This document shows, piece after piece, positions 9,871 to 21,768 of a stretch of DNA of 37,051 nt (position 1 is the stretch's first letter; every line of letters starts with the position of its first letter). A model generated the notes under the pieces. It worked only from the letters and a program-made list of their open reading frames with translations, did no database searches and was not told where the DNA came from. Source of the stretch: Balneolales bacterium (GTDB lineage: Bacteria; Bacteroidota; Rhodothermia; Balneolales; Balneolaceae). Location of the stretch: the NCBI GenBank assembly GCA_030830725.1, contig JAURMN010000084.1, positions 1 to 37,051 on the forward strand, written 5' to 3'. The position numbers and the translations under genes were made by a program.

Positions 9871-10698
9871 TTACATTCTCTGCCGCTTCCACTCGTAGCA
9901 CAGCAGCGCCGCGCTGACCGATGCATTCAGCGATTCCACTTGGTTTTCCATGGGGATTGACACCAGGAAATCGCATAATTCCCCTGTTTTTTTGCGAATT
10001 CCACGTCCTTCATTCCCCACTACAAAGGCAACCGGATGGGTGCCGACTTCTACGTCCCAAACCGATTGCGTGGATTTGGAATCCAGTCCCACAACCCAAA
10101 ATCCCAGTTCTTGTAATTGACTAGCCACTTCCACGGCCGATTCGCCTCTTACCACTGGGATCATTCCCGCAGTGCCTGCAGAGGCTTTCACTACGGTTCC
10201 GCTAACTGGCGCTTGGTGATGCATACCAACAAAAATCCCGGACATCCCTGCGGCGGTTGCGCTTCGAATGATCGCTCCAAAATTATGTGGATCTTCAATT
10301 TCATCCAGTATTAATACAGCTTCGTGCTCCAAGCTACTTACTGCCAAATCCGAGTTTGGCTTTCGACTACTTTGTTTTCTTCCCACTTCGCTTTTTTTCT
10401 TCTCGCGCCACGCGAACCATTCGTCAAAGTCCAGATAGCGAAACGGGTTAATTGTCGCGACTACCCCCTGATGATTTCCCTTTCCTGCCAGTGACCATAA
10501 GCGCTCTTCGGGAATCCATTGAATCGGAATATGATGCTCTTCCGCCTTCTTGCGAATATCGAAAATGACATCTCCCTGTATCCCTTTTTTCAGGAAAATT
10601 TTTTCTACTTCGCGAGGGGCGCGCTCCAGTTTCTCTAGTACGGGATGTCGACCAAAGAGGATCAGATTATTTTCGGATGAATATTTTTTTTCAGACAA
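9871..10698 (-). CDS. rlmB: 23S rRNA (guanosine-2'-O)-methyltransferase RlmB-like, SpoU/TrmH family
   Basis: FGRHPVLEKLE, GNHQGVVATI, ILDEIEDPHNFGAIIRSATAAG, VVGNEGRGIRKK, SIPMENQVESLNASVSAALLCYEW. Confidence 0.9.
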   Translation of the reverse strand: MSEKKYSSENNLILFGRHPVLEKLERAPREVEKIFLKKGIQGDVIFDIRKKAEEHHIPIQWIPEERLWSLAGKGNHQGVVATINPFRYLDFDEWFAWREKKKSEVGRKQSSRKPNSDLAVSSLEHEAVLILDEIEDPHNFGAIIRSATAAGMSGIFVGMHHQAPVSGTVVKASAGTAGMIPVVRGESAVEVASQLQELGFWVVGLDSKSTQSVWDVEVGTHPVAFVVGNEGRGIRKKTGELCDFLVSIPMENQVESLNASVSAALLCYEWKRQRM

Positions 10699-10876
10699 GA
10701 GAAGTGGATATTACAAGATTAAGAGGAATTGTGAACAAATGTTCGAGAGGTTAACTCTTTTTCGACAGGGTTCACTAATTTCAATAAATTACAAATATCC
10801 TCGTTCAAAGAGACAGTGAAAGAATCGAGGGTTTTGAGAAAACCAAAACGTGTCAGGCTTTATAGAGCGGTTTCTA

Positions 10877-11251
10877 ATGTCCAGATCTAAAACCGAGTTT
10901 AATTCCAGAGCGGCCCAACGTCGCGTCCGTGATCTCTCGCAGCATAAAGAGTGGAAAAGGGCTCTTCGCTTACAGACTGAGGGTACGCCTTTTGATCACT
11001 TTTTGCATTCGCGATTCCTGCGAATATTTCCAGGAGTTTTATTGATCGCAAATGGAGTGGCCATCATTACGGGTGCGATTCTCGGCTGGATTCAACCCCT
11101 TTGGTTCTCCTCGATCGTATTGGTTCTCTCCAATTTCACAATCGGCCTGGCCGCTGTCTATCTTTTTCAAGTTGGAAGTCGATGGAAACAAAGCAGCCGT
11201 GACAAGCTTCGTGAAGAGGCGATTAAGCGGGTGATTGAATCCAAAAATTAA
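10877..11251 (+). CDS. Hypothetical small membrane protein with basic N-terminus and two predicted TM helices
   Basis: ORF with hydrophobic stretches IFPGVLLIANGVAIITGAILGWI and WFSSIVLVLSNFTIGLAAVYLFQVG. ORF track starts at a GTG (10850); the ATG at 10877 is an alternative. Confidence 0.6.
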   Translation: MSRSKTEFNSRAAQRRVRDLSQHKEWKRALRLQTEGTPFDHFLHSRFLRIFPGVLLIANGVAIITGAILGWIQPLWFSSIVLVLSNFTIGLAAVYLFQVGSRWKQSSRDKLREEAIKRVIESKN

Positions 11252-11299
11252 CACTCCTTTCCTTCGAACCGAAACGTTATCCAGGCAATCTCTTCAAGT

Positions 11300-11611
11300 A
11301 TGATTGATCATAAAGAGCGTATTGAGCGTATCGAAAGAGCTCAATTCAGAGGCCGTTCACTTTCTGAACTAGAGCCTTCACAACGGATGTCTCTTGTTGT
11401 AAAACGAAGACGGAACCGTATTCTCATGATGATTCTTAATATTCTGCTAATGCTCTTCTTCGGATATTCCGTGTATGCAGGTATGTCACAGCTCAGTGAG
11501 ACATGGCTAACCACATTGACTGTGGTCTTTAGTGTCAATATTGGGCTTTATCTGTACCAATTACACCAATTAACCGAACTCCGAAGATTTTATGCTCAGG
11601 AGCAGGAATAA
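11300..11611 (+). CDS. Hypothetical small membrane protein with basic N-terminus and two predicted TM helices
   Basis: ORF co-directional with its neighbours; hydrophobic stretches ILMMILNILLMLFFGYSVYAGM and WLTTLTVVFSVNIGLYLYQL; 3' end overlaps the next CDS by 20 bp. Confidence 0.6.
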   Translation: MIDHKERIERIERAQFRGRSLSELEPSQRMSLVVKRRRNRILMMILNILLMLFFGYSVYAGMSQLSETWLTTLTVVFSVNIGLYLYQLHQLTELRRFYAQEQE

Positions 11612-12461
11612 TTACGTTTCTCCATTTAGAATTCTCATCCTTTTTGTCACACTTTTGATGACAGTGTCCGCATGCAATCGCTCGCCTTTACCCACTCTTT
11701 ATCAAGAGCAGCGTGACGGATTTGTGGTAATTGCCCATCGAGGAGCTAGCGGGTATGCACCCGAGAACACCCTACCAGCTTTCCAAAAAGCCCTTGAACT
11801 GAATGCTGAGATGATTGAATTAGATGTAATGCTCAGCCAAGACGGAGTGCCGGTTCTTTTTCATGACAGGGAGCTCGATCGAAAGACGAACGGATCCGGA
11901 ATGGTGCAGGACTATACCGTTGAAGCGCTTCAGCAATTGGATGCTGGAACTTGGTTTTCAGAGGAGTTTTCAGGAGAGAAAATTCCATCCCTGGAGGAGG
12001 TGTTGGAATGGGCATCCGGAAAAATATCTTTAAATATTGAAATCAAGACTGAGGCGTGGAGAGAGGATCTGGAGGAGAGTATTGAGCCACGTGTGATTCG
12101 ATTGGTCAGAGATAGTGAAATGAGTGAGCATATCATTATTTCTTCTTTCGATTATCGGATTTTGCGAAGGCTCAAAGAATTGGCACCTGATTTACGTACA
12201 GCCGTCCTCTATGAGCAAAGCCAAATTGGAGATAAAGATCCCCTCACGATTGTCAAGGAGCTCAATGCACAGGCATTCAACTGTTCGGCTACACAACTTA
12301 CTCCGGAATGGATGGATCAACTCCAACGTGCCCAAATTCCTGTATTGGTTTACACTGTAAATGACCCCGAAGTCATGAAGACCCTCATTCAGGCAGGCGT
12401 AAGCGGGATCTTTTCAGATTATCCAGATCGATTGAATCTAGCGGTGCACAACTCCCGCTAA
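11592..12461 (+). CDS. Glycerophosphodiester phosphodiesterase, probable lipoprotein
   Basis: Lipobox (LLMTVSACNRS), GDPD motifs VIAHRGASGYAPENTLPAFQKALELNAEMIELDVMLSQDGVPVLFHDRELDRKTNGSG, NIEIKTE, SGIFSDYPDRL. Confidence 0.92.
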   Translation: MLRSRNNYVSPFRILILFVTLLMTVSACNRSPLPTLYQEQRDGFVVIAHRGASGYAPENTLPAFQKALELNAEMIELDVMLSQDGVPVLFHDRELDRKTNGSGMVQDYTVEALQQLDAGTWFSEEFSGEKIPSLEEVLEWASGKISLNIEIKTEAWREDLEESIEPRVIRLVRDSEMSEHIIISSFDYRILRRLKELAPDLRTAVLYEQSQIGDKDPLTIVKELNAQAFNCSATQLTPEWMDQLQRAQIPVLVYTVNDPEVMKTLIQAGVSGIFSDYPDRLNLAVHNSR

Positions 12462-12505
12462 AAAATTCTGGCCCGCGCAAGGAGCCCTTTCAGAACTCAC
12501 GTTAA

Positions 12506-14817
<2,312 letters not shown>

Positions 14818-14864
14818 GTGCACATAGTTTCTTTCTTGGCAAATCCTTTACCCGTTTACCTGTC

Positions 14865-16553
14865 ATGAATCGTATTCGAAACCTCCTTCTTGTTATTCAA
14901 CTTGCACTTTTCGTTTCAGCGTGTAACTCCCCTATGGATTCAACCTATCGTCTTGAGAATATTACGGGGTATACCCTTATGGCAGATGGAGAATTAAAGT
15001 CATTTAAAGCCCTTGCTATCCAGAATGGGAAAGTGCTTATGGCAGGTTCTTTGGAGGAGGTGAGAGAAGCTCTTCCGAATGCATTAGTTGAAGATGGAGA
15101 GGGGAAGGTCTTGCTTCCAGGGCTGATTGATGCTCATGCTCATGTCATGGGACTGGGGATGTTACTAATGGAAGTTGATGTTACAGGCCTACCCTCACTG
15201 GAAGAGACGCTGGAGGCAGTAAGAGTATTTGCAGAAAAACACCCGGACGAACCTTGGATTCTGGGAAGAGGTTGGAATCAGGTATTGTGGGATGAAAAAG
15301 AATTCCCTACTGCGCAAGATTTAGATAAAGTAGTGCCTGATCGTCCGGTTTTCTTATCACGAGTGGATGGGCATGCGGCCTGGACCAATACCAAAGCGAT
15401 GGAATTGTCTGGTGTAAGCCGAGATACTCCGGATAGCAGGGGAGGTCGACTGATTCGTACGCTTAACGGAGATCCAACCGGAGTTTTTATTGATGAGGCG
15501 GAGCAGGTCATTACCCGAATGATTCCGGAAAAAACACTCGATCAAAATCGTCAGGCTCTTCGTGCAGCTTTGGAAGAAATGTCCAGGTATGGATTGACAG
15601 GGGTACATGATGCTGGAATTTCGGCAGGGACCTGGGATCTTTTTCAGGAATTTGATGCGGATGAGGCACTTCCCGTTCGAATCTATGCTATGGTCGGTGG
15701 AATAAATGAGAATACCCAGCCTTTGCTGGACGCCGGCCCTTTGTTTGCGCAGGGAGATGACCGACTGGCTCTTCGATCAGTCAAATTATATTCCGATGGG
15801 GCACTCGGCAGTCGTGGAGCGGCCCTTTTACATGATTACCATGATGATCCAGGGAATAAAGGACTTCTGTTTTACACGGACGAAGAGATGACAGAGTTTG
15901 TGACTACGGTCTTGTCAAAGGGTTTCCAGGCGAATGTTCATGCCATTGGAGATGCTGCAAACCGTCAGGTTCTCGATGCCCTTAAAGCCGCACAAAAAGC
16001 CTTTCCTACCGCGCTGCATGGCGATCATCGTAATCGGGTTGAACATGCCCAGGTTGTATCTCCTGCCGATATTTCACGATTCAGTGAATTAAATTTGATT
16101 GCGTCTATGCAACCCACGCATGCTACCAGTGATAAAAACATGGCTGGGGATCGTTTGGGTGAAAAGAGGCTCGATGGCGCTTATGCATGGAAAACATTTT
16201 TGAATCAGGGGACACGGGTTGCTGCGGGATCTGATTTTCCCGTTGAGCATGTCAATCCGTTTTATGGGCTCTATTCGGCTATTACCCGTCAAGATCATGA
16301 AAATAATCCACCTGGAGGATGGCTACCGGAAGAAAAATTGAGTCGTATTGAAGCGCTTCGGGCCTTTACGTTGGACGCCGCATTTTCAGGATTTGATGAA
16401 GATCGGACGGGAAGTCTTGAACCTGGTAAACAAGCCGATTTCATCCTCATAGATGGAGATTATTTTGAACTTCCCGCTTCCGAAATCTGGAAAATTCAGG
16501 TTTTGGAAACACGGATTTCCGGTAAAACGGTTTATAAAGCAGATACCCCGTGA
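14865..16553 (+). CDS. Amidohydrolase family lipoprotein, YtcJ-like
   Basis: Lipobox (LFVSACNSP), LLPGLIDAHAHVMGLG, WILGRGWNQVLWDEKEFPTAQDLD, VHAIGDAANRQVLDAL, RVEHAQVVSPADISRF, AAGSDFPVEHVNPFYGLYSAITRQD. Confidence 0.9.
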   Translation: MNRIRNLLLVIQLALFVSACNSPMDSTYRLENITGYTLMADGELKSFKALAIQNGKVLMAGSLEEVREALPNALVEDGEGKVLLPGLIDAHAHVMGLGMLLMEVDVTGLPSLEETLEAVRVFAEKHPDEPWILGRGWNQVLWDEKEFPTAQDLDKVVPDRPVFLSRVDGHAAWTNTKAMELSGVSRDTPDSRGGRLIRTLNGDPTGVFIDEAEQVITRMIPEKTLDQNRQALRAALEEMSRYGLTGVHDAGISAGTWDLFQEFDADEALPVRIYAMVGGINENTQPLLDAGPLFAQGDDRLALRSVKLYSDGALGSRGAALLHDYHDDPGNKGLLFYTDEEMTEFVTTVLSKGFQANVHAIGDAANRQVLDALKAAQKAFPTALHGDHRNRVEHAQVVSPADISRFSELNLIASMQPTHATSDKNMAGDRLGEKRLDGAYAWKTFLNQGTRVAAGSDFPVEHVNPFYGLYSAITRQDHENNPPGGWLPEEKLSRIEALRAFTLDAAFSGFDEDRTGSLEPGKQADFILIDGDYFELPASEIWKIQVLETRISGKTVYKADTP

Positions 16554-18280
16554 AAGTACGTTACGCTCAACTTAATCCGCTGATCGGGGATCTTGAAGGA
16601 AATCTAAAGATGATTCTGCGGGAGTGGCAGTTCGCAGATCAAGACGGAATCGAATTATTGATCCTGCCTGAAATGGTTTTGCCAGGATATCCGCCACAGG
16701 ATTTGCTCGACAACCAAGTGTTTTGCGATGAAATCCTGAAGTATAATGAGCGATTAATTCGTCAAAGCGGATTTAAAACAGCGCTTTTGTTTGGTACGGT
16801 CACTTTAAACAGAGGCATAGGTAGAACTCTCTACAACGCTGCACTTTTGGTGCAAAATGGAAAGCTGATAACGGAGATTCATAAGCAATTACTGCCCACT
16901 TACGATGTCTTTGACGATTTACGCTACTTTGAGCCGGGACTTCCCAGTACACCTGTTTTGTTTGGAGGCATTCGACTTGGCATACTAATATGCGAAGACT
17001 TTTTTCATGATCTGATGGAAGCCCCGTTTCATACTTACCATCATGAGCCGGCAGAGGATTTAAAGCGAAAGGGAGCCGATGTCCTGATCGTGTTGTCAGC
17101 CTCCCCATTTACGATACTAAAACATGAATCTCGTCTAGATCGGCTTCAATTGTATTCCAAAAATCTTCATCTCCCAATGCTTTATTGTAATCAGGTAGGG
17201 GGGAATACAGAATTAGTCTTTGACGGGGATTCTCTTTGTATGAATCCCTCAGGTGAGGTTGTTCACTCGTTTGAGTCCTTTGTGGAAGGCCATGGAGATG
17301 TGGAATTGACAAAAGAAGGCTTTAGCGTGGCTTCCGGATCAACCCCAGGAAAATCCGTGACTCCGCACAAGCGATCAGGTAATGATCATTATCCGTCATC
17401 AAAGCCAGAACGCATATTTAAAGCCATAATGCTGGGTATTCAAGATTATTTTAAGAAAAACAGGCATTCAGGAAAGGCATTAATCGGACTCAGTGGGGGA
17501 ATCGACTCTGCCGTGGTAGCGGTGTTGGCAGCGGCCGCTCTCGGAAAAGATCGTGTTACCGTAATTGGGATGCCTTCCAGATACTCCAGTCAGGGGAGTA
17601 TTTCCGATTCAAAAATCCTAGCCGATGTACTTGGCATTGAGTGGATAGAGATCTCTATCGAGCCAATTTTTTCCGAAATGGTCAACTCGCTACATTCCTG
17701 GTTTTCAAGTACCGATTCCTCTCTTGCAAAGGAAAATATGCAGAGTCGGATCCGAGCCGATCTTTTGATGTCTTGGTCCAACACCTTTGGTCATTTGGTT
17801 TTGGCTACCAGCAATAAATCAGAAGTTAGTGTGGGGTATTCAACTCTTTATGGGGATATGTCAGGGGCATTATCTCCAATAGCCGATCTCTGGAAAACAG
17901 AGGTTTATGAGTTGGCTGATTGGTTGAATGCTAGGGGGCCATTCCCAGGGGCAATTCCATCGGAGATTATTCTAAAAGCTCCAAGTGCCGAGCTCAGACC
18001 GGACCAAAGGGATACCGATTCTCTGCCGGAATACGAGATTCTGGATCGAATTCTTCAGCTGTACATTGAGCAGTTTTATTCCGCAGAGATGATTGCGACG
18101 AATACCGGGATTCCTATGGAGTTGATTTCCAGAGTCATACGTCTTACCAATGCGGCAGAATACAAACGTTGGCAAGCTCCACCCGGACTTAAGCTTCATA
18201 ATAAGGCTTTTGGGTCCGGTAGACGAATTCCTCTTTCAGTGAGTCAGGATTCCATTTTTCAAAAAAATTCATCATTTTGA
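16550..18280 (+). CDS. nadE: Glutamine-dependent NAD+ synthetase
   Basis: N-terminal carbon-nitrogen hydrolase domain (LPEMVLPGYPPQDLL, LLPTYDVFDDLRYFEPG, ICEDFFHD) plus synthetase domain (LIGLSGGIDSAVVAVLA, TSNKSEVSVGYSTLYGDMSGALSPIADLWKTEVYELA). GTG start overlaps the upstream TGA. Confidence 0.95.
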   Translation: MKVRYAQLNPLIGDLEGNLKMILREWQFADQDGIELLILPEMVLPGYPPQDLLDNQVFCDEILKYNERLIRQSGFKTALLFGTVTLNRGIGRTLYNAALLVQNGKLITEIHKQLLPTYDVFDDLRYFEPGLPSTPVLFGGIRLGILICEDFFHDLMEAPFHTYHHEPAEDLKRKGADVLIVLSASPFTILKHESRLDRLQLYSKNLHLPMLYCNQVGGNTELVFDGDSLCMNPSGEVVHSFESFVEGHGDVELTKEGFSVASGSTPGKSVTPHKRSGNDHYPSSKPERIFKAIMLGIQDYFKKNRHSGKALIGLSGGIDSAVVAVLAAAALGKDRVTVIGMPSRYSSQGSISDSKILADVLGIEWIEISIEPIFSEMVNSLHSWFSSTDSSLAKENMQSRIRADLLMSWSNTFGHLVLATSNKSEVSVGYSTLYGDMSGALSPIADLWKTEVYELADWLNARGPFPGAIPSEIILKAPSAELRPDQRDTDSLPEYEILDRILQLYIEQFYSAEMIATNTGIPMELISRVIRLTNAAEYKRWQAPPGLKLHNKAFGSGRRIPLSVSQDSIFQKNSSF

Positions 18281-20313
18281 AGACTATAAATTTTTTTAAA
18301 CACTACGTTATGTACAGGTCTTCACTCGTTCTCGTTCTGAGTCTGCTCTGGGTTGCTGTTTTTGTTCAAACCAAGGCATGGTGCCAGGATATTGACCCAC
18401 AATCAGAGATATCATCTGAGCAGGTTCAATCTCTTTTGCCCTACGAGAATCCATTTTCAAGACCTCTCGATCAGACCCGTAATGGTGTTTTGGATCGTGA
18501 AACGATTGCAATGGATTCATTGCAAGTTCACTTGTTATCCGAAATATCGGCTCTGTACAGACTCCAATCTCAGGCGATCGATGCCCAGTTAGCAGGAGAT
18601 TATCTGGAAGCTGAAATTCGTTTGATGGAAGCCGTGGACGGAATTCAGGAATTACTCCAAAAATACCCTTCCCTTCAAGAAAACCGGCGTTTCACAGAAG
18701 CCTACAGATCCGTGATGGCCGAGTATCGCGAGTTTTATGGAATTTCATTCGCTGAGGGGCAGGTGGAGGGTGAGGTCTTCTCGGTGATGCAGGCACTTAT
18801 GGATGAAGATGACCTTTTTTCGGATGAGACATTTGTTTTGCCAGATGAGTTGAGAATCCCCAAAACTGACGTGCCATTGATTCAAAATTCACATGTGAGT
18901 CGCCATTTGATCTACTATAGCATGCGACGTCCTGATGTGATGGAAAAATGGCTGGATCGGTCCACGTTTTATTTTCCAATGATGGAGAAAATTTTCATGG
19001 AAGAGCGTGTTCCGGTGGAACTGATCCATTTATCCATGATCGAATCCGGACTTGTTCCAACCGCCAGAAGCTGGGCGTCAGCTGTCGGATTGTGGCAATT
19101 TATTCAGGCAACGGGTGCGATGTATGGACTCGAGGTTAATTGGTGGGTAGATGAGCGTCGGGATCCAGAAAAAGCAACCCGAGCAGCGGCTCGTCACCTT
19201 CGCGATCTCTTCAACATTTGGGGCGACTGGCATCTGGCTATGGCTAATTACAATATCTCCCCACGAGGGCTTCGTCGCGCCATCAATGCGGGTGGAGGTG
19301 TAGAAGATTATTGGGTAGCCTACCCGTATCTGCCACGGGAAACAAGGGGATATGTACCGGGTTTTATTGCGGCTACTATGATTTCGATGAACCCGGAAGA
19401 ATTTGGCTTTGCCAAGCCGGAATCTTCCACTCCATACCGATATGATGTAGCCCAGGTAGGAGGACTTATGTCGTTGGATCAATTGGCTAAGGCCGCCGGT
19501 ATCCCGGTGAATGACCTGAAGGATTTGAACCCAGAATTATTGCGCTGGGCTACCCCTCCAGGAGCTTCCTATCCTCTTAAAATACCGTATGGTGCTAAAT
19601 CGGCCTTCATGGCTGCCTATGATCAGCTTCCAAAAGAAGAACGCATAAGCGAGATCGCCATGCATACCGTCAAAAGTGGCGAAAATTTAGGCTTAATTGC
19701 TCGAAAATATGGTACGACAGTACGGGCTCTCTACAGCGCCAATGAAAACCTTTCCAGTACGATTTATCCAGGTCAGAAACTCGCGGTTCCGGTTGCCCCT
19801 GGCCCGGCGGAGCAACTGGCAGTAAATTTACCGACACACCAGGCGACTTCGATTAATACAAATCGTTCGGCTCAGGTACAGGCTCCTGCAAATACTTCAC
19901 CGGTTAATTATACTGTGAAGTCGAATGACACAATAGGACATATCGCCGAGTGGTACGATGTTGCTGCCTGGCAAATTCGCACATGGAATGGCATTGGGAA
20001 TACCATTCGTATTGGTCAAAAGTTGACGCTTCATGTGCCTCGAGAGCAATCTGCTTACTATGCGCAGCTCAACACCCGTTCTTTCTCAGAAAAGCAGACG
20101 TTGGAACGTCGCCAAAAAAATGGTGAGAATATATTTGCCGGGTTTGTTGATGGTGATGCCGCGGGTGAAGCTTTGGTTTACACGGTCAAGCGCAGTGATA
20201 CGCTAACCGAGATAGCACGTTCATTTGGAGTCACAGTATCTTCCATTCAACAAGTGAATAATCTCAAAAGTACGGTCATTTATCCGGGTCAACAGCTTAC
20301 GATTCGTCGATAA
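18277..20313 (+). CDS. Lytic transglycosylase with three LysM domains, MltD-like
   Basis: SLT domain (PVELIHLSMIESGLVPTARSWASAVGLWQFIQATGAMYGL, NYNISPRGLRRAI) and three LysM repeats (HTVKSGENLGLIARKYG..., YTVKSNDTIGHIAEWYD..., YTVKRSDTLTEIARSFG...). TTG start overlaps the nadE stop; ATG at 18310 also possible. Confidence 0.92.
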   Translation: MKTINFFKHYVMYRSSLVLVLSLLWVAVFVQTKAWCQDIDPQSEISSEQVQSLLPYENPFSRPLDQTRNGVLDRETIAMDSLQVHLLSEISALYRLQSQAIDAQLAGDYLEAEIRLMEAVDGIQELLQKYPSLQENRRFTEAYRSVMAEYREFYGISFAEGQVEGEVFSVMQALMDEDDLFSDETFVLPDELRIPKTDVPLIQNSHVSRHLIYYSMRRPDVMEKWLDRSTFYFPMMEKIFMEERVPVELIHLSMIESGLVPTARSWASAVGLWQFIQATGAMYGLEVNWWVDERRDPEKATRAAARHLRDLFNIWGDWHLAMANYNISPRGLRRAINAGGGVEDYWVAYPYLPRETRGYVPGFIAATMISMNPEEFGFAKPESSTPYRYDVAQVGGLMSLDQLAKAAGIPVNDLKDLNPELLRWATPPGASYPLKIPYGAKSAFMAAYDQLPKEERISEIAMHTVKSGENLGLIARKYGTTVRALYSANENLSSTIYPGQKLAVPVAPGPAEQLAVNLPTHQATSINTNRSAQVQAPANTSPVNYTVKSNDTIGHIAEWYDVAAWQIRTWNGIGNTIRIGQKLTLHVPREQSAYYAQLNTRSFSEKQTLERRQKNGENIFAGFVDGDAAGEALVYTVKRSDTLTEIARSFGVTVSSIQQVNNLKSTVIYPGQQLTIRR

Positions 20314-20348
20314 CCTGCACCGATCCTTCACCTTTAGACAGTTTACTT

Positions 20349-21227
20349 ATGGGGAAGGCAGATCTTCACCTGCATACCCTTTACTCCGACGGGTATTGTG
20401 ATCCGCATCTATTGGCAAAAACAGCCCAGGAAAAGGGATTAGAAGCCATATCGGTAACCGATCATGACTCCATGAATGCGTATTCGGAGTTGAAAGAAAC
20501 CTGCCTAGAGTTGAAACTTATGTTGGTACCCGGGGCTGAGATGACGGCTCTTTATTCGTATCTGGATCCCATCACGGAAGAACCTGTTCAGAAAGAGATC
20601 CATGTGCTGGCTTATGGTTTGGACCCTGCCAGAGAGGATGTTCAAAGACTCATGATTCGGCAGCGAAAGGCCCGTAAAGATCGTATCCAGGCCATCTTAG
20701 ATCTGTTACGTACCAAAGGAATAGAACTTTCTATGGAGGATATTTTGGCAGAATCCATGAAGGGAAATCCAGGGCGACCCCATATTGCCAAGGCATTGAT
20801 CCGGTCACGATTTGCCACTACAGTCGCCGATTCTTTTATACGGTACATAGGAAATGAGCATATCAAAGGGATCGAAAAGAATTATCTCTCCTTGGAGGAA
20901 ATGATTCCGCAGATTCAGAGCCTTGGCGGAGTTACAATATTAGCTCACCCAGGAGCACTCTACACCTTTACCGAACTCCAAAAATTTATCGAAATGGGTC
21001 TTGACGGACTGGAAACAATACATCCTAGTCATCCCTATGCGATTCAAAAACAACTCTCCGAGCTTGCGGATGCCCGTTATCTTTTGCATACTGGAGGGAG
21101 TGATTTTCATGGGCCTATTAAAGCCTATGAACCTTGGTTTGGAACGGTAACGCTCTCAATGCAGCGCCTGACTCTGCTCCAAAATGCCATTTCAAGGCAA
21201 GGTGGTGTTCCGTATCTTTCAAACTAG
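20349..21227 (+). CDS. PHP domain-containing phosphoesterase
   Basis: ADLHLHTLYSDGYCDPHLLAKTAQEKGLEAISVTDHDSMNAY, VTILAHPGALYTF, GGSDFHG. Confidence 0.9.
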   Translation: MGKADLHLHTLYSDGYCDPHLLAKTAQEKGLEAISVTDHDSMNAYSELKETCLELKLMLVPGAEMTALYSYLDPITEEPVQKEIHVLAYGLDPAREDVQRLMIRQRKARKDRIQAILDLLRTKGIELSMEDILAESMKGNPGRPHIAKALIRSRFATTVADSFIRYIGNEHIKGIEKNYLSLEEMIPQIQSLGGVTILAHPGALYTFTELQKFIEMGLDGLETIHPSHPYAIQKQLSELADARYLLHTGGSDFHGPIKAYEPWFGTVTLSMQRLTLLQNAISRQGGVPYLSN

Positions 21228-21282
21228 TAAGGGCCTATTTTCTTTTCAAGGTACCTGATAATTAAGACCTATTTACTTAAGG

Positions 21283-21747
21283 ATGAAGAAAGAAACACTT
21301 CGGATTGCCATCGCGGCTTCTCGATGGAACTCACAGATAACCGATGAGATGGTGAAAGGAGCCAAAGAAGCCCTCTTGGGATATGGACTACGAGAAGATC
21401 AAATTGAATCCGTTCGCTGTCCTGGTGCTTATGAACTCCCGCTTACGGTTCGTTATCTATTAGATAAACAGAATTCTAAACAGGCTCCGTTGTATGACGG
21501 GGTTGTAGCCATTGGCGCGGTGATCCGAGGCGAGACTCCTCACTTTGACTATATCTGTCAATCTGTAGCCCAGGGATTATCCCGTCTTAATCTGGATTCG
21601 GGACGGCCGGTAGCTTTTGGTGTGTTGACCACAGATACGGTTACACAGGCTCTCGAAAGAGCCGGTCGATCCAAAGGTAATAAAGGAGCTGAAGCTGCGT
21701 TGGCTGTACTGGATATGTTACAAGTTAAATTTGATTTAGGGCTATAA
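21283..21747 (+). CDS. ribH: 6,7-dimethyl-8-ribityllumazine synthase
   Basis: IAIAASRWNSQITDEMVKGA, VRCPGAYELPLTVRYL, GVVAIGAVIRGETPHFDYICQSVAQGLSRLNLDSGRPVAFGVLTTDTVTQALERAG, KGAEAALAVLDM. Confidence 0.96.
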   Translation: MKKETLRIAIAASRWNSQITDEMVKGAKEALLGYGLREDQIESVRCPGAYELPLTVRYLLDKQNSKQAPLYDGVVAIGAVIRGETPHFDYICQSVAQGLSRLNLDSGRPVAFGVLTTDTVTQALERAGRSKGNKGAEAALAVLDMLQVKFDLGL

Positions 21748-21768
21748 ATCGCATAATTTACTTCGTTT

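Noticed and set aside
19078-19482. 134-aa antisense ORF within the LysM transglycosylase gene
   Set aside because: Lies wholly opposite a strongly supported CDS with no recognisable domain; typical shadow ORF.
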